DNA from: Prochlorococcus sp. AG-436-O11
GTDB taxonomy: Bacteria > Cyanobacteriota > Cyanobacteriia > PCC-6307 > Cyanobiaceae
Length of the DNA: 64,000 nt
Assembly: GCA_003212535.1 (NCBI GenBank)
Contig: QCPO01000005.1
Location: forward strand, 1-64,000
Direction: 5' to 3'
Position numbers and translations under genes: made by a program. This document shows positions 8,750-16,578 of this stretch, piece by piece. Each line of letters begins with the position of its first letter. Position 1 is the first letter of the stretch. A model generated the notes under the pieces. The model was not told the origin of the DNA, ran no database searches, and saw only the letters and a program-made list of their open reading frames with translations.

Positions 8750-8866
8750 CTAAAAAGGTGTACCTGGTAAGAAATGAAGGACTAAAAAACCAGTACCAGC
8801 TGCGAATATAATTTAAAATCTTATTATTAGTAGTCCTGTTGCTATTCCACCTTCATTAAATGCCAT
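8750..8866 (-). pseudogene. Small membrane-protein gene interrupted by a stop codon
   Basis: The minus strand reads MAFNEGGIATGLLIIRF, then TAA at codon 18, then continues in the same frame as IIFAAGTGFLVLHFLPGTPF and a TAG stop. Together this is a typical one-helix protein of 37 coding residues with Gly-rich ends. The intact flanks on both sides of the in-frame stop indicate recent decay of a small membrane protein gene. The rest of the 8.4-8.95 kb gap shows no other convincing gene. Confidence 0.55.
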
Positions 8867-8951
8867 TTGGAAAATAATTTTTTTATAAATAGGTTATTTG
8901 TTTTTTAATTGTTTTGTGAATTATTTAAGTCAACCAAATTTGTTATTTATT

Positions 8952-9149
8952 ATGAATAAAAGTAAAAATATAGAACTTATTGAGATTATAAAACCAAACA
9001 TTATTAATGTTTTAGATTCTTTTCTAACTTTATCTTCAGAAATATTTCTAGCAGAGGATAATTTGTTATCTTTTTTTAAATTAGAAATGTTTGAGAAAGG
9101 TTTAATCACGACTAAATTTAAAAAAGTAGTTTTTAACCCAAAGACTTGA
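8952..9149 (+). CDS. Hypothetical small soluble protein
   Basis: A 65-residue protein from an ATG. A TTG 54 bases upstream would add a short hydrophobic lead but is a weaker choice. It is helical and moderately charged (MNKSKNIELIEIIKPN at the start; basic end TTKFKKVVFNPKT). Its last 17 bases overlap the 3' end of the convergent DUF3303-like gene, so the two transcripts are complementary at their ends. No family recognised. Confidence 0.45.
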   Translation: MNKSKNIELIEIIKPNIINVLDSFLTLSSEIFLAEDNLLSFFKLEMFEKGLITTKFKKVVFNPKT

Positions 9150-9450
9150 ATAAATCTTTATGGTAATCAACAACATTTTGGCAGCTTATTACAGGAGTAA
9201 ATTCCATATGAAGGCCGAATTTTGCTCTCCAGGGGGCAAAATGCTCAAAAAGTTCTTTATCACTATATGCTTTACACAAACAAACTACCCTTCCTTCTCC
9301 TGGGGCATGCACTCTAAAAAGCATTTCAAATTTGTCTGTTTTATCAGATTTTGCAATTTCGCCGTTCTCCCATGCTTCAACGAATAATTGATAAGCTTTT
9401 ACCTGGTTTTCAATATCTGAAAATTGGCAGTCTGCAAGGAATAATTGCAT
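9133..9450 (-). CDS. DUF3303-like picocyanobacterial protein
   Basis: A 105-residue soluble protein. The alpha/beta pattern MQLFLADCQF...VHAPGEGRVVCLCKA...FAPWRAKFGLHMEFTPVI resembles small dimeric alpha-beta barrel (ferredoxin-like) proteins. It agrees with my memory of proteins labelled DUF3303 in Prochlorococcus and Synechococcus. Base composition is noticeably less AT-rich than its neighbours, suggesting strong protein-level conservation. Function unknown. Confidence 0.65.
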   Translation of the reverse strand: MQLFLADCQFSDIENQVKAYQLFVEAWENGEIAKSDKTDKFEMLFRVHAPGEGRVVCLCKAYSDKELFEHFAPWRAKFGLHMEFTPVISCQNVVDYHKDLFKSLG

Positions 9451-9541
9451 TTTAGTTTTATTTCTAATTATTATTATCGGTTAAAAATTAATTTTTTTAT
9501 TAAACTGTCTTAATTTGAAGATCATATAATTATTAGTTTTT

Positions 9542-9694
9542 CTAAATGAAGTTAGAAGAAAGAATTTCTAGAAATTTACCAATATCTTTCTTATACAGAC
9601 TATCCGTTATTCTCAATGAAAATAAATTATTTTCATTTAATTGTTTATTTTCACTTTCAAAATTAATATTTCCTTTAATAGAAATTTTCTTCAT
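9542..9694 (-). CDS. Hypothetical small protein, 50 aa
   Basis: ATG-to-TAG frame with a polar, AT-codon-rich product beginning MKKISIKGNINFESENK and ending LEILSSNFI. It fills an otherwise empty 370-base gap. It lacks strong signs of conservation visible from one sequence, but composition and strand fit the following minus-strand genes. Low-to-moderate confidence. Confidence 0.4.
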   Translation of the reverse strand: MKKISIKGNINFESENKQLNENNLFSLRITDSLYKKDIGKFLEILSSNFI

Positions 9695-9824
9695 TGGAAA
9701 AATAATTACTAATTAAAATTTAAGCAATTTAAAGTATTTGGCAATATTCTTTACATTACGTTTATTCCTTTAATAAGGAATACTTAAATTTTGTGGAGAA
9801 TTATTAAATTATATAGCGTAATAA

Positions 9825-10142
9825 CTATGTTAATAATTCCTGTACGAATAAAAATAAGTTTGTTATGGAAAAAATTACTGCTAATAGAGATGCTAGAACG
9901 GGTAAGATATTAAACCAGAGCTGGGCAGTTGACATTGATGAATCTATTGGTAGAAAATTACTTATTTTTTTAATTCTTATTTGAAGCCAAAAAATTGATA
10001 ATGGATATAAAATTCTTGTGAAACTAATTAAAAATGAATATAAATTACCTTTTTGTGTATAAAGAATAAATCCTGATAATAAATATAAAACCCATATGAA
10101 AAGTCTTTTAAATATTATTATTTTATTACTTCTGCGAATCAT
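9825..10142 (-). CDS. Small membrane protein with three predicted helices
   Basis: A 105-residue hydrophobic protein with helices near residues 12-26 (LFIWVLYLLSGFILY), 31-51 and 76-102 (LPVLASLLAVIFSITNLFLF). It starts MIRRSNK. It lies 7 bases downstream of the GNAT gene on the same strand, so the two are probably one transcript. No family recognised. Confidence 0.6.
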   Translation of the reverse strand: MIRRSNKIIIFKRLFIWVLYLLSGFILYTQKGNLYSFLISFTRILYPLSIFWLQIRIKKISNFLPIDSSMSTAQLWFNILPVLASLLAVIFSITNLFLFVQELLT

Positions 10143-10149
10143 TATTTAT

Positions 10150-10620
10150 TTAATTAAAATTCTTAATCATTTTATATCTTTCGAAATATTTGTTGTTGAT
10201 AATTACTTTTTCTTTACTTTTAACTTCCCAATTATGCTTAAGAAACAATCTGTAACTTATTAGACTCGCATCTGTAGATAAGTAATCTAGCCCCTCTTTC
10301 TTAGATTCATCTTCTAATTTATAAAGTAACTTGCTACCGTATCCTTTTCTTTGTGATTTACCTCTGCAGTAAAATAAGGCAATTGTATTATTAGGATATC
10401 TTAAGATAAATGCAAGAATTGTCTCTTTATCAAATATTAGCCATCCTTTCCCTTTAGAAATTGTCTTTTCAAATTTTGAATTTTGCCAAGCTTGGATTGA
10501 CCAAGACCATTTTTGCTCTTTACTATATATTCTTTCATCTATTGATTGAATTGAATCAAAATAGACACTCTTTAAATCAAGTTGATCTTTATTTGTAATT
10601 CGTCTTAAATTGATTAACAA
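10150..10620 (-). CDS. GNAT-family N-acetyltransferase
   Basis: A 156-residue protein of GNAT length. The acetyl-CoA pyrophosphate loop is YCRGKSQRKGYGSKLL (motif Q/RxxGxG/A). The last strand/helix pair reads LISYRLFLKHNWEVKSKEKV, typical of the family's C-terminal end. Substrate cannot be predicted. It starts 15 bases from the divergently transcribed S51 peptidase gene, so both promoters must overlap this short region or the coding ends. Confidence 0.85.
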   Translation of the reverse strand: MLINLRRITNKDQLDLKSVYFDSIQSIDERIYSKEQKWSWSIQAWQNSKFEKTISKGKGWLIFDKETILAFILRYPNNTIALFYCRGKSQRKGYGSKLLYKLEDESKKEGLDYLSTDASLISYRLFLKHNWEVKSKEKVIINNKYFERYKMIKNFN

Positions 10621-10634
10621 ATTAATTTTTTAAA

Positions 10635-11315
10635 ATGCATATTAAAAATATAGTTGCTATTGGAGGAGGAGGATTCGGACGTTCTTTAGGATCTCTAGAG
10701 ATTGAAAAATATATAATTTCATTAGTAAATAAAAAGAATCCCAAAATTTGTTTCATTCCAACAGCATCTGGAGATAATGATTTATATAAATTAAATTTCT
10801 ATAGAGCATTTTCAAAATTGAACTGCATAACAAGCCATATTGATTTTTTTTCAAGAACAGAAGAGTTAGAGGAGAAAGTTTTAGCTCAGGATATCATTTA
10901 TGTTGGCGGAGGTAATACAAAAAGTATGATCGCTGTTTGGAATGAATGGAATTTGCATACAATCTTGAAAAAGGCTTACTCAAATGGGATTGTAATGAGT
11001 GGAGTAAGTGCTGGCGCAATATGTTGGTTTGAGAAGGGAATAACAGATTCATATGCGGATAAATTAGAAATCATAGATTGTTTGGGATTTGTTAATGGCA
11101 TTGCTTGTCCACATTTTGATGAAGAGAAGGAAAGGGAACCTTATGTTTATCAAATATTACAAAAAGAAATAATTAAATCCTGTATTTGTATAGAAGGTAA
11201 TTGTGCTTTACATATAAAGAATGATTTCGAATATATTTCAATAAATTTTGGTAAGAATAAAAAGTGTATCCGAATATTTAATGAAAATAATCAGTTGAAT
11301 AAAGAAATTTTATAA
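10635..11315 (+). CDS. Peptidase S51 family protein (dipeptidase E / cyanophycinase-like)
   Basis: A 226-residue protein whose nucleophile elbow GVSAGAICWFEKG (Ser125) matches S51 peptidases, which are class I glutamine-amidotransferase-like folds. The N-terminal IVAIGGGGFG and the IYVGGGNTKSMI segment are further family features. Known members hydrolyse Asp-X dipeptides (PepE) or cyanophycin; the length and motif favour PepE-type. It lacks a signal peptide. Ends 25 bases from a convergent hypothetical gene. Confidence 0.88.
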   Translation: MHIKNIVAIGGGGFGRSLGSLEIEKYIISLVNKKNPKICFIPTASGDNDLYKLNFYRAFSKLNCITSHIDFFSRTEELEEKVLAQDIIYVGGGNTKSMIAVWNEWNLHTILKKAYSNGIVMSGVSAGAICWFEKGITDSYADKLEIIDCLGFVNGIACPHFDEEKEREPYVYQILQKEIIKSCICIEGNCALHIKNDFEYISINFGKNKKCIRIFNENNQLNKEIL

Positions 11316-11339
11316 AAAGAAGAATTTCTACTATAACTT

Positions 11340-11744
11340 TTATAACTCTTCATTTTTTGAGATTGAAGTAAATTCAATACCTTTGTATTTTATGAATGAA
11401 ACTGACCAGACTTCTTTGGATAAATTACCAAGATATTTTAAAAATTGATTGGTATCCCCGTCTCTTATCCATTCAGATTTAATAAATGGTAACTCTTTCT
11501 GCATTCGTTTGGGATGCATATGCACTAAGAGTAAACCTTTATCTTCTGATGCCCTTTTCAATGCGCCTTCATCACTTCTTTGAAAAACTCGAAGAAGAAG
11601 ATTTAAAATCACATCTTCTCCAAGTTTTTTAAAGTTGTCTGTATCTTCTAAATTATCTTTTATTTCTTTTCCTCCTAGAGGCATAGCTCTAAGAGAATTT
11701 TGTTCTATTAATGCTATTGCGATTAGATAATCTTGACTTGCCAT
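11340..11744 (-). CDS. Conserved-looking soluble protein of unknown function
   Basis: A 134-residue mixed alpha/beta protein beginning MASQDYLIAIALIEQNSLRA. A basic centre (LLVHMHPKRMQKELPF) and WSVSFIKYKGIEFTSI near the end look structured. No catalytic motif is recognised. It is converged upon by the S51 peptidase gene, and 430 bases upstream hold a decayed gene. Confidence 0.55.
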   Translation of the reverse strand: MASQDYLIAIALIEQNSLRAMPLGGKEIKDNLEDTDNFKKLGEDVILNLLLRVFQRSDEGALKRASEDKGLLLVHMHPKRMQKELPFIKSEWIRDGDTNQFLKYLGNLSKEVWSVSFIKYKGIEFTSISKNEEL

Positions 11745-11910
11745 ATTCTTAGGTAATATTTTTTAAATATTCTAACCTCTAGAGTTCATTAAAAAATTAT
11801 TACAATAAAGGATTTTAGATAGTCATAATAAAAGTATCATTTAATATCTTAAATACAATTTGATAATTAATTTTTTATTATTATTTGTTTAATCTTTATA
11901 TGTTATTAAT

Positions 11911-12151
11911 ATGAGATCTATATTATTTTTTATTTCTGGAATTTTATTAGTTTTTGAATAACATGGCCTGGGATTTTAATTCCTAATAATGGGAAATGTT
12001 TTAATGATTTTATTCTAAACTCAGCAACTGAAAATTTTCTATAAAAGCGTTATTAACTGTTTCACTAAATTATCTACTTAAAGGTATAAATAATAAAATG
12101 GCTTCTAAAATAAGAATTGTATGTGATGCTTACTTTCGAAAGTATATATAA
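11911..12151 (+). pseudogene. Frameshifted small exported-protein gene
   Basis: Three successive frames give one coherent protein: MRSILFFISGILLVF (a signal-like hydrophobic start), then ITWPGILIPNNGKCFNDF and ILNSATENFL, then IKALLTVSLNYLLKGINNK and MASKIRIVCDAYFRKYI with a stop. Shifts are needed near 11957 and 12040. The junctions are compact and no frame alone is open for long. An ancestral product of about 78 residues with two Cys is inferred. It ends 24 bases before the MTHFR-like gene. The remaining sequence of this 430-base gap holds nothing else I can support. Confidence 0.5.
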
Positions 12152-12174
12152 CTCTATATCTTGGGAAATTAAAT

Positions 12175-12969
12175 ATGATTAATAACTTAAGATTCGAATT
12201 GTCTTTTAAGGATTTAGCTCAATTAGAAGAAAAACTTATTTTCTGCAAATTGCATAGAATATATAATATAAATATTCCATGTAAAGGTCATATAAAGAAA
12301 GAATTCTATAAGGCATCTTTTGAATTTATAAATAAAAATTTTAAAGAATTTGATGTTGTTTATCATTATAGTCTTTTCCATCAATACGCTAGAAATAGAG
12401 AAAATTCATATAATGAATTTTTAAATTTCTATAAAAATTGTAATTCCTATAATAATTCTAGGATACTTCTTGTCTCAGGCTCTATTAAGAAAAAAAATTA
12501 TGATGCAATTAACGTATTGAATAATCTTCAATATGAAAAAAAATTAAAATATAAATTAGGAATTGCATATAACCCTTATTTGAATAAATACTTTAATTTT
12601 TCTTTAGAAAGAGAGAGGTTTGAAAAAAAGATTTCATCTCGATTAATTAATTCTATTTGGTTTCAATTTGGAACTGATATTAAAGTACTCGAAAGCGAAG
12701 TTAACTATCTCCAAAACAACGATAACAATAAAAAACTGAGTTTATACGGAAGCTTATTAATACCTTCCAAACAATTTATAGCAAGGTTTAAATTCAGACC
12801 ATGGAAAGGCATTCACATCGCAGATCAGTATTTAAATTCTTTACAGGATTTTAATTCTTTTATAAAAGAATTAATATGTTTTTATCTTGATAATAATATT
12901 ATTCCAGTTATTGAAACAGACTTTTTATCATCAAAAAAAATTGAGTTAATATACCGTCTTTTTAAATAA
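12175..12969 (+). CDS. MTHFR-like TIM-barrel protein, divergent
   Basis: The 264-residue length fits a single TIM-barrel domain. Several segments line up with methylenetetrahydrofolate reductase (MetF): RILLVSGSIKKKNYDAI with the HIVALRGD strand; LGIAYNPYLNKYFNFSLE with VAAYPEVHPEA; SIWFQFGTDIKVLESEV with the AITQFFFD strand; LSLYGSLLIPSKQFIARF with IIPGILPVSNFKQ. The N-terminal FEFFPP signature is reduced to FELSF. FAD and folate use are therefore uncertain. It is monocistronic, lies next to a decayed gene and shows no pathway neighbours. Enzymatic role is inference only. Confidence 0.5.
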   Translation: MINNLRFELSFKDLAQLEEKLIFCKLHRIYNINIPCKGHIKKEFYKASFEFINKNFKEFDVVYHYSLFHQYARNRENSYNEFLNFYKNCNSYNNSRILLVSGSIKKKNYDAINVLNNLQYEKKLKYKLGIAYNPYLNKYFNFSLERERFEKKISSRLINSIWFQFGTDIKVLESEVNYLQNNDNNKKLSLYGSLLIPSKQFIARFKFRPWKGIHIADQYLNSLQDFNSFIKELICFYLDNNIIPVIETDFLSSKKIELIYRLFK

Positions 12970-13162
12970 AAGGTTAATTATCTATATTTGAAATCTTAAG
13001 AAATTTATAAATATTTTAGATCGTTAAATTATTTCTGGATTCAATTTCATTAGTAATTTTTAATATTTTCAATAATAAAAAGATTTTGCTTAAAAGGATT
13101 TTATTAATACGATATTGGATTAATTTAAGTAGAAATTATAAATTCTTGAAATTTCTAAGAAA

Positions 13163-13762
13163 TTAAGTATTTAAATTAAGTTTATTTTTCAGTTCAATAT
13201 ATATATCATTCTTTTTTGAAGATACTAAGAAATTTAAAAAGTTAATTGAATTACAATTTTTACCATAGTAAAGATTCCAAGATTTCAAGAAATCTTTTTC
13301 AGCAAGTTGTTTACACTTTCCTCTTTCATTTATATCTCTATTAGTTACTCTATTCATACAAGATTCTTTATTTGTTTCTAACTCGATAAAAAAACAATTA
13401 TGCTTATGAAAGTTTCTTAATAACTCTTTTGTAAAAATACCTTCAACAATTATATATTCTAAATTAATAGTTTTCTTATATGATTTTTTTATTGATTTAT
13501 TTTTAAAATTATAAGTAAATTGATTAACAGATTTACCTTCCTTTAGAATATAGTTAAAGTCCTTTTTGAAAAGTTTGTAATTAAAACTTATTCTTCTATC
13601 AAAATATCCATCTATTATTTTTGAAAGAAGTTTACTTATTAAACCTGTTTTATAGTAATTGTCTGTACTTAATTCAATACCATTTTTAAATCTTTTCAGA
13701 ATTTGGTTGGATAAAGTAGTCTTCCCGCTACCTGTTGGCCCACTTATTATAATTATTTTCAT
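13163..13762 (-). CDS. P-loop kinase, uridine kinase-like
   Basis: A 199-residue protein with Walker A GPTGSGKTT at residues 8-16. LSTDNYYKTG mirrors the DxFY substrate loop of uridine and phosphoribulokinase-type kinases. YIIVEGIF corresponds to the Walker B/EG motif, and RVTNRDINERGK to the family's RDxxxRG lid. These four features together support a nucleoside or related small-molecule kinase. It is solitary between 190 and 270 bases of non-coding DNA, so context does not reveal the substrate. Confidence 0.75.
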   Translation of the reverse strand: MKIIIISGPTGSGKTTLSNQILKRFKNGIELSTDNYYKTGLISKLLSKIIDGYFDRRISFNYKLFKKDFNYILKEGKSVNQFTYNFKNKSIKKSYKKTINLEYIIVEGIFTKELLRNFHKHNCFFIELETNKESCMNRVTNRDINERGKCKQLAEKDFLKSWNLYYGKNCNSINFLNFLVSSKKNDIYIELKNKLNLNT

Positions 13763-13980
13763 TTTAACTTTTATATTTCTATGATAACTCTAATGATACT
13801 AATGATTAATACAAGAAAAATTTGTAGATAAATATAGTATTTTTTGACCAGACTTCTTTCAGGATAATTTAATAGTCGATCATTAGTGTTTTAACCTTGC
13901 ATAACAATTAAAAATGTGTCTTTATATAATTGTAAATAAATTATTTTCTCAATTATCTTAATTTTAATTATTAAGTTCCT

Positions 13981-14001
13981 TATGTATTTGATAAATACAT
14001 A
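13981..14001. promoter_or_regulatory. Perfect 9-bp inverted repeat, candidate operator
   Basis: TATGTATTT-GAT-AAATACATA: two perfect nine-base arms around a three-base spacer. It ends 36 bases before the ATG of the helix-hairpin-helix gene, where an operator or -10/-35 region would be expected. The arms are too short and too AT-rich for a terminator, and no T-run follows. The cognate regulator is unknown. Confidence 0.4.
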
Positions 14002-14037
14002 GATGATGAAGATTTAATTTCTTACTTACATAAATAA

Positions 14038-14352
14038 ATGATTTCTAAATTATTAAATAAACTAAAATCTCTGTTATTTAAAAATTCAGTACCTTCTGAA
14101 ACAACTTTGGTTAATGCTAAAAAAACAACTAATTCAGCCAAAACAAGCAAAAGCAAATCAAAAAAAACCGACTCAAAAAAAAGCATTCAAACTTTAAAAG
14201 CTCTTCCAGGTGTGGGATCTAAGTGTGCTAAGGCTCTTTATGATGCAGGTTTTAAATCAACTAAATCAATAATCTCGGCTAATGAAAAAGATCTATTGGC
14301 TGTTCCTGGCGTTGGGATTAATCTTGTTAAGAAGCTTAAAAACCTTAAATAA
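14038..14352 (+). CDS. Helix-hairpin-helix DNA-binding protein
   Basis: A 104-residue protein. The first 55 residues are basic and Ser/Lys/Thr-rich (KTTNSAKTSKSKSKKTD) and probably disordered. The C-terminal half contains two HhH motifs, LPGVGSKCAKALYDAG and VPGVGINLVKKL, like those in RuvA, DNA ligase and DUF4332-type proteins. Non-specific DNA binding is the likely property. It sits alone with a palindrome in its upstream region and converges with rpsU. Confidence 0.75.
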   Translation: MISKLLNKLKSLLFKNSVPSETTLVNAKKTTNSAKTSKSKSKKTDSKKSIQTLKALPGVGSKCAKALYDAGFKSTKSIISANEKDLLAVPGVGINLVKKLKNLK

Positions 14353-14407
14353 AAATATAAATACTTTATATCTTCTTTAATTTTAAAATTATATAGATTA
14401 TTACTAA

Positions 14408-14584
14408 TTATCTTCTTCTTGCTTTTCTTCTTTGTTGTAATTTACGCTTATATTTTTCTATAGGTGTCTCATGATGCCTAAGTCTTTTTAAATCAGCAAA
14501 GATTCCTGATTTTGATACTTGTCTTTTGAATCTTCTAAGGGCAGACTCAATTCCCTCATTCTCACCAACAGTAACCTGTGTCAA
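14408..14584 (-). CDS. rpsU: 30S ribosomal protein bS21
   Basis: A 58-residue basic protein reading [20 protein letters not shown] near the start, then [16 protein letters not shown] and ending QQRRKARRR, which is classic cyanobacterial S21. The initiator is TTG: the nearby ATG is in another frame and stops after two codons. S21 binds the 30S subunit near the anti-Shine-Dalgarno region. Its short length and TTG start make it easy to miss. Confidence 0.96.
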
Positions 14585-14648
14585 AACATTTTTAATAAAC
14601 TATACTTTTTATTCTAACAGAAACAGCATTAATATTGAAATCTGTTTT

Positions 14649-15044
14649 TTAATTTACCCCTCTTTTGTCAAGGTATTTTTTATGGTCCCTAAGGGTATTT
14701 TCTTTGTTTTCCCATGGAAAAACTATCCATTCTTTTTCTTGAGATATATTAACCGTGTTCCACCAAGTGGGTTTCTTTTTACTAAATAATACAAAAAACA
14801 TTGAACCTTCGATCCCTCTTAAAGGATTTAATGAGAATCCTGTTTCATATACGTCATCAACTATAAGCGAATTCTTTATAGGTTCAGAAGTCAATTTAAC
14901 GTTTAATTTATGGCTGAGTGCAACAGCAAGACATAGACCTCCACGAGGAATTCCATAAATACCACTAAATTTTAAAGATTTACATTTATTGGCTATGTAT
15001 TCTACGCTTTTATCAAATTCACTCCATGAAAAATAGTTTATCAT
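14649..15044 (-). CDS. Phosphoribosyltransferase-domain protein
   Basis: A 131-residue protein with the PRTase type I layout: IYGIPRGGLCLAVALSHKL near residues 29-47 and a PRPP loop-like NSLIVDDVYETG near residues 59-70 (hydrophobics, then DD, then TG). The C-terminal part contains WIVFPWE, which is typical of the xanthine-guanine type PRTases ending in VxxPWE. It is on the small side, and the nucleobase substrate is not clear; cyanobacterial paralogues are often unassigned. Its ATG is 8 bases from the stop of the upstream 58-aa gene. Confidence 0.8.
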   Translation of the reverse strand: MINYFSWSEFDKSVEYIANKCKSLKFSGIYGIPRGGLCLAVALSHKLNVKLTSEPIKNSLIVDDVYETGFSLNPLRGIEGSMFFVLFSKKKPTWWNTVNISQEKEWIVFPWENKENTLRDHKKYLDKRGVN

Positions 15045-15052
15045 ATTAAATT

Positions 15053-15229
15053 TTACTTATGGTTTAAGGGGGCGAAACTTGAGGCGATAACACTTAAAAG
15101 TGCTACCACCTGCTCATTTGGGCAATTAGTATCTTTTTTTAATTTTTCACATTCTTTTATTATATTTGAAAAAGTTTCTTCGACAATTCCATTCATTTGA
15201 TCATTGCTAAAAGAGTATGGTTTATTCAT
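15053..15229 (-). CDS. Small soluble protein, 58 aa
   Basis: ATG-start frame encoding MNKPYSFSNDQMNGIVEETF, then a helical, Cys-containing stretch and the end ASSFAPLNHK. Two Cys residues flank a Lys-rich segment. It lies 8 bases upstream of the phosphoribosyltransferase gene on the same strand, so the two are likely co-transcribed. The frame uses native codons and has a good helix pattern. Function unknown. Confidence 0.6.
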   Translation of the reverse strand: MNKPYSFSNDQMNGIVEETFSNIIKECEKLKKDTNCPNEQVVALLSVIASSFAPLNHK

Positions 15230-15302
15230 TTTTAATTAATCATTAATATTATTCTTACTCATATTTTCTATAAGTAAATATATTTATTATTTAAAAATAA
15301 AA

Positions 15303-15806
15303 TTATTTCCACATAGGTTCATTAGAGAGATTTTTTCTTACTGAATTTGGTTTGTAACTATGAAGGGTTTCGACTCTTATAGCCCATTTCTTTGAGTTCC
15401 CCTTTAAACTGCCGCTTTTGATAAGGTTTGATAATGAGATTCTTTTTCTGATTTTGAGAAGCCCTAGACAGGTTTCCCATCCTTCTTTTTCTTTATATGT
15501 ATCTAACCAGAAATCAAATATTTTTTCTACATATTCTAATGGAATATCAAATGTAATTCCCAAAGAAGGTTGATAAATTAAAAATTTATTTTTTTCAAAT
15601 TCATCAAATAAGTTATTTAAATTTAGATTTATAGCATAAAGGATGTCTTTTGCTGATTCATTTCCTATTAATTCTTTTCTATGGCAATCTAATAAGTTTT
15701 TATCATCAAGAATATTTTCATCACTATTCTTGACTCCAACAAACCAAAAACCTTCGTCATTTTTTAACCCACTAGCAAGAAATAGAAATTGGGATGAATT
15801 AAACAA
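15303..15806 (-). CDS. Conserved-looking soluble protein of unknown function
   Basis: A 167-residue mixed protein beginning MFNSSQFLFLASGLKNDEGF, with aromatic-rich strands (FWFVGVKNS) and a basic C-terminal third (KIRKRISLSNLIKSGSLKG). No motif is recognised. It could be the first gene of a transcript running through the 58-aa and PRTase genes, as all three share a strand with gaps under 75 bases. Confidence 0.55.
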   Translation of the reverse strand: MFNSSQFLFLASGLKNDEGFWFVGVKNSDENILDDKNLLDCHRKELIGNESAKDILYAINLNLNNLFDEFEKNKFLIYQPSLGITFDIPLEYVEKIFDFWLDTYKEKEGWETCLGLLKIRKRISLSNLIKSGSLKGNSKKWAIRVETLHSYKPNSVRKNLSNEPMWK

Positions 15807-15927
15807 AAATAAAAGTCATTTCTTTTATTTTTAACATTTTTCTTTAATAATGAAAATATTTTTTCATATACATATTAAATTATTTTTACTTTACTATAAA
15901 ATAATTTATTTTTTTTAATAGTATAAT

Positions 15928-16146
15928 TTATTTTCCTTTAGGGAACAGTTTGCTTATCTTTTCTTTTTGTTTAAATTCTTTTTTCTTTCTTATCTTCTGA
16001 TCCTCTATTGATTCTTTATTAGTACTAACAGAATAAAGAATATATAAAATCATTGCAGAAAATATTAAACCCAAACACAATATTATTATTCCTAAAGGTT
16101 CAGTAGGACTAAATATAGTTACATCAATATTTGAGTCCTTCATCAA
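15928..16146 (-). CDS. Single-pass membrane protein with basic tail
   Basis: A 72-residue protein with a helix at about residues 17-38 (PLGIIILCLGLIFSAMILYI) and a strongly Lys/Glu-rich cytoplasmic tail (KIRKKKEFKQKEKISKL). No recognised family. It follows the next upstream small gene on the same strand by 38 bases, a likely two-gene unit. Confidence 0.6.
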   Translation of the reverse strand: MMKDSNIDVTIFSPTEPLGIIILCLGLIFSAMILYILYSVSTNKESIEDQKIRKKKEFKQKEKISKLFPKGK

Positions 16147-16184
16147 TATTATTAAATAAAAATAATAAAAAGATATAATTTTTA

Positions 16185-16403
16185 TTATTTTATTTCTTCG
16201 AATCCATAAAATGATGAATTACCTGAGTCCTTATAACCATTTGCTGCTTGTTTTGGATTTTGGCTATCAAAGCTTCTGGCTTTTGCATGGATCATATTAA
16301 ATGGAAAAATTACTGCTCCAACAAAGAAATGAAGTATTAAAAAGTCAGAAGGAAATCCATTAGCCCAAGCAGGAAAAAAAAGTAGTGAATGTTCCACACC
16401 CAT
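16185..16403 (-). CDS. Small membrane protein with aromatic/His-rich helix
   Basis: A 72-residue protein. GVEHSLLFFPAWANGFP is followed by one hydrophobic helix, FLILHFFVGAVIFPFNMIH, which carries His residues that could ligate chlorophyll or haem, and then a polar tail SQNPKQAANGYKDSG. The pattern resembles small pigment-protein-associated subunits, but it lacks the ExxNGR motif of high-light-inducible proteins and I cannot name it. Composition is less AT-biased than neighbouring hypotheticals, implying constraint. Confidence 0.65.
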   Translation of the reverse strand: MGVEHSLLFFPAWANGFPSDFLILHFFVGAVIFPFNMIHAKARSFDSQNPKQAANGYKDSGNSSFYGFEEIK

Positions 16404-16578
16404 ATTGCAAAAATTAATTAACTACATTGAATATTATGACTAAGAGTAATGTAATAAAAATAACATTTAATAAATTGAAATTAATTTAATAAATTTCTAA
16501 ACATAAAAAAACTTATATTATTAGGCTTAAAATTTATAAAAAGTTATTTATAATGTTAAAAACCAATATATATAACGA

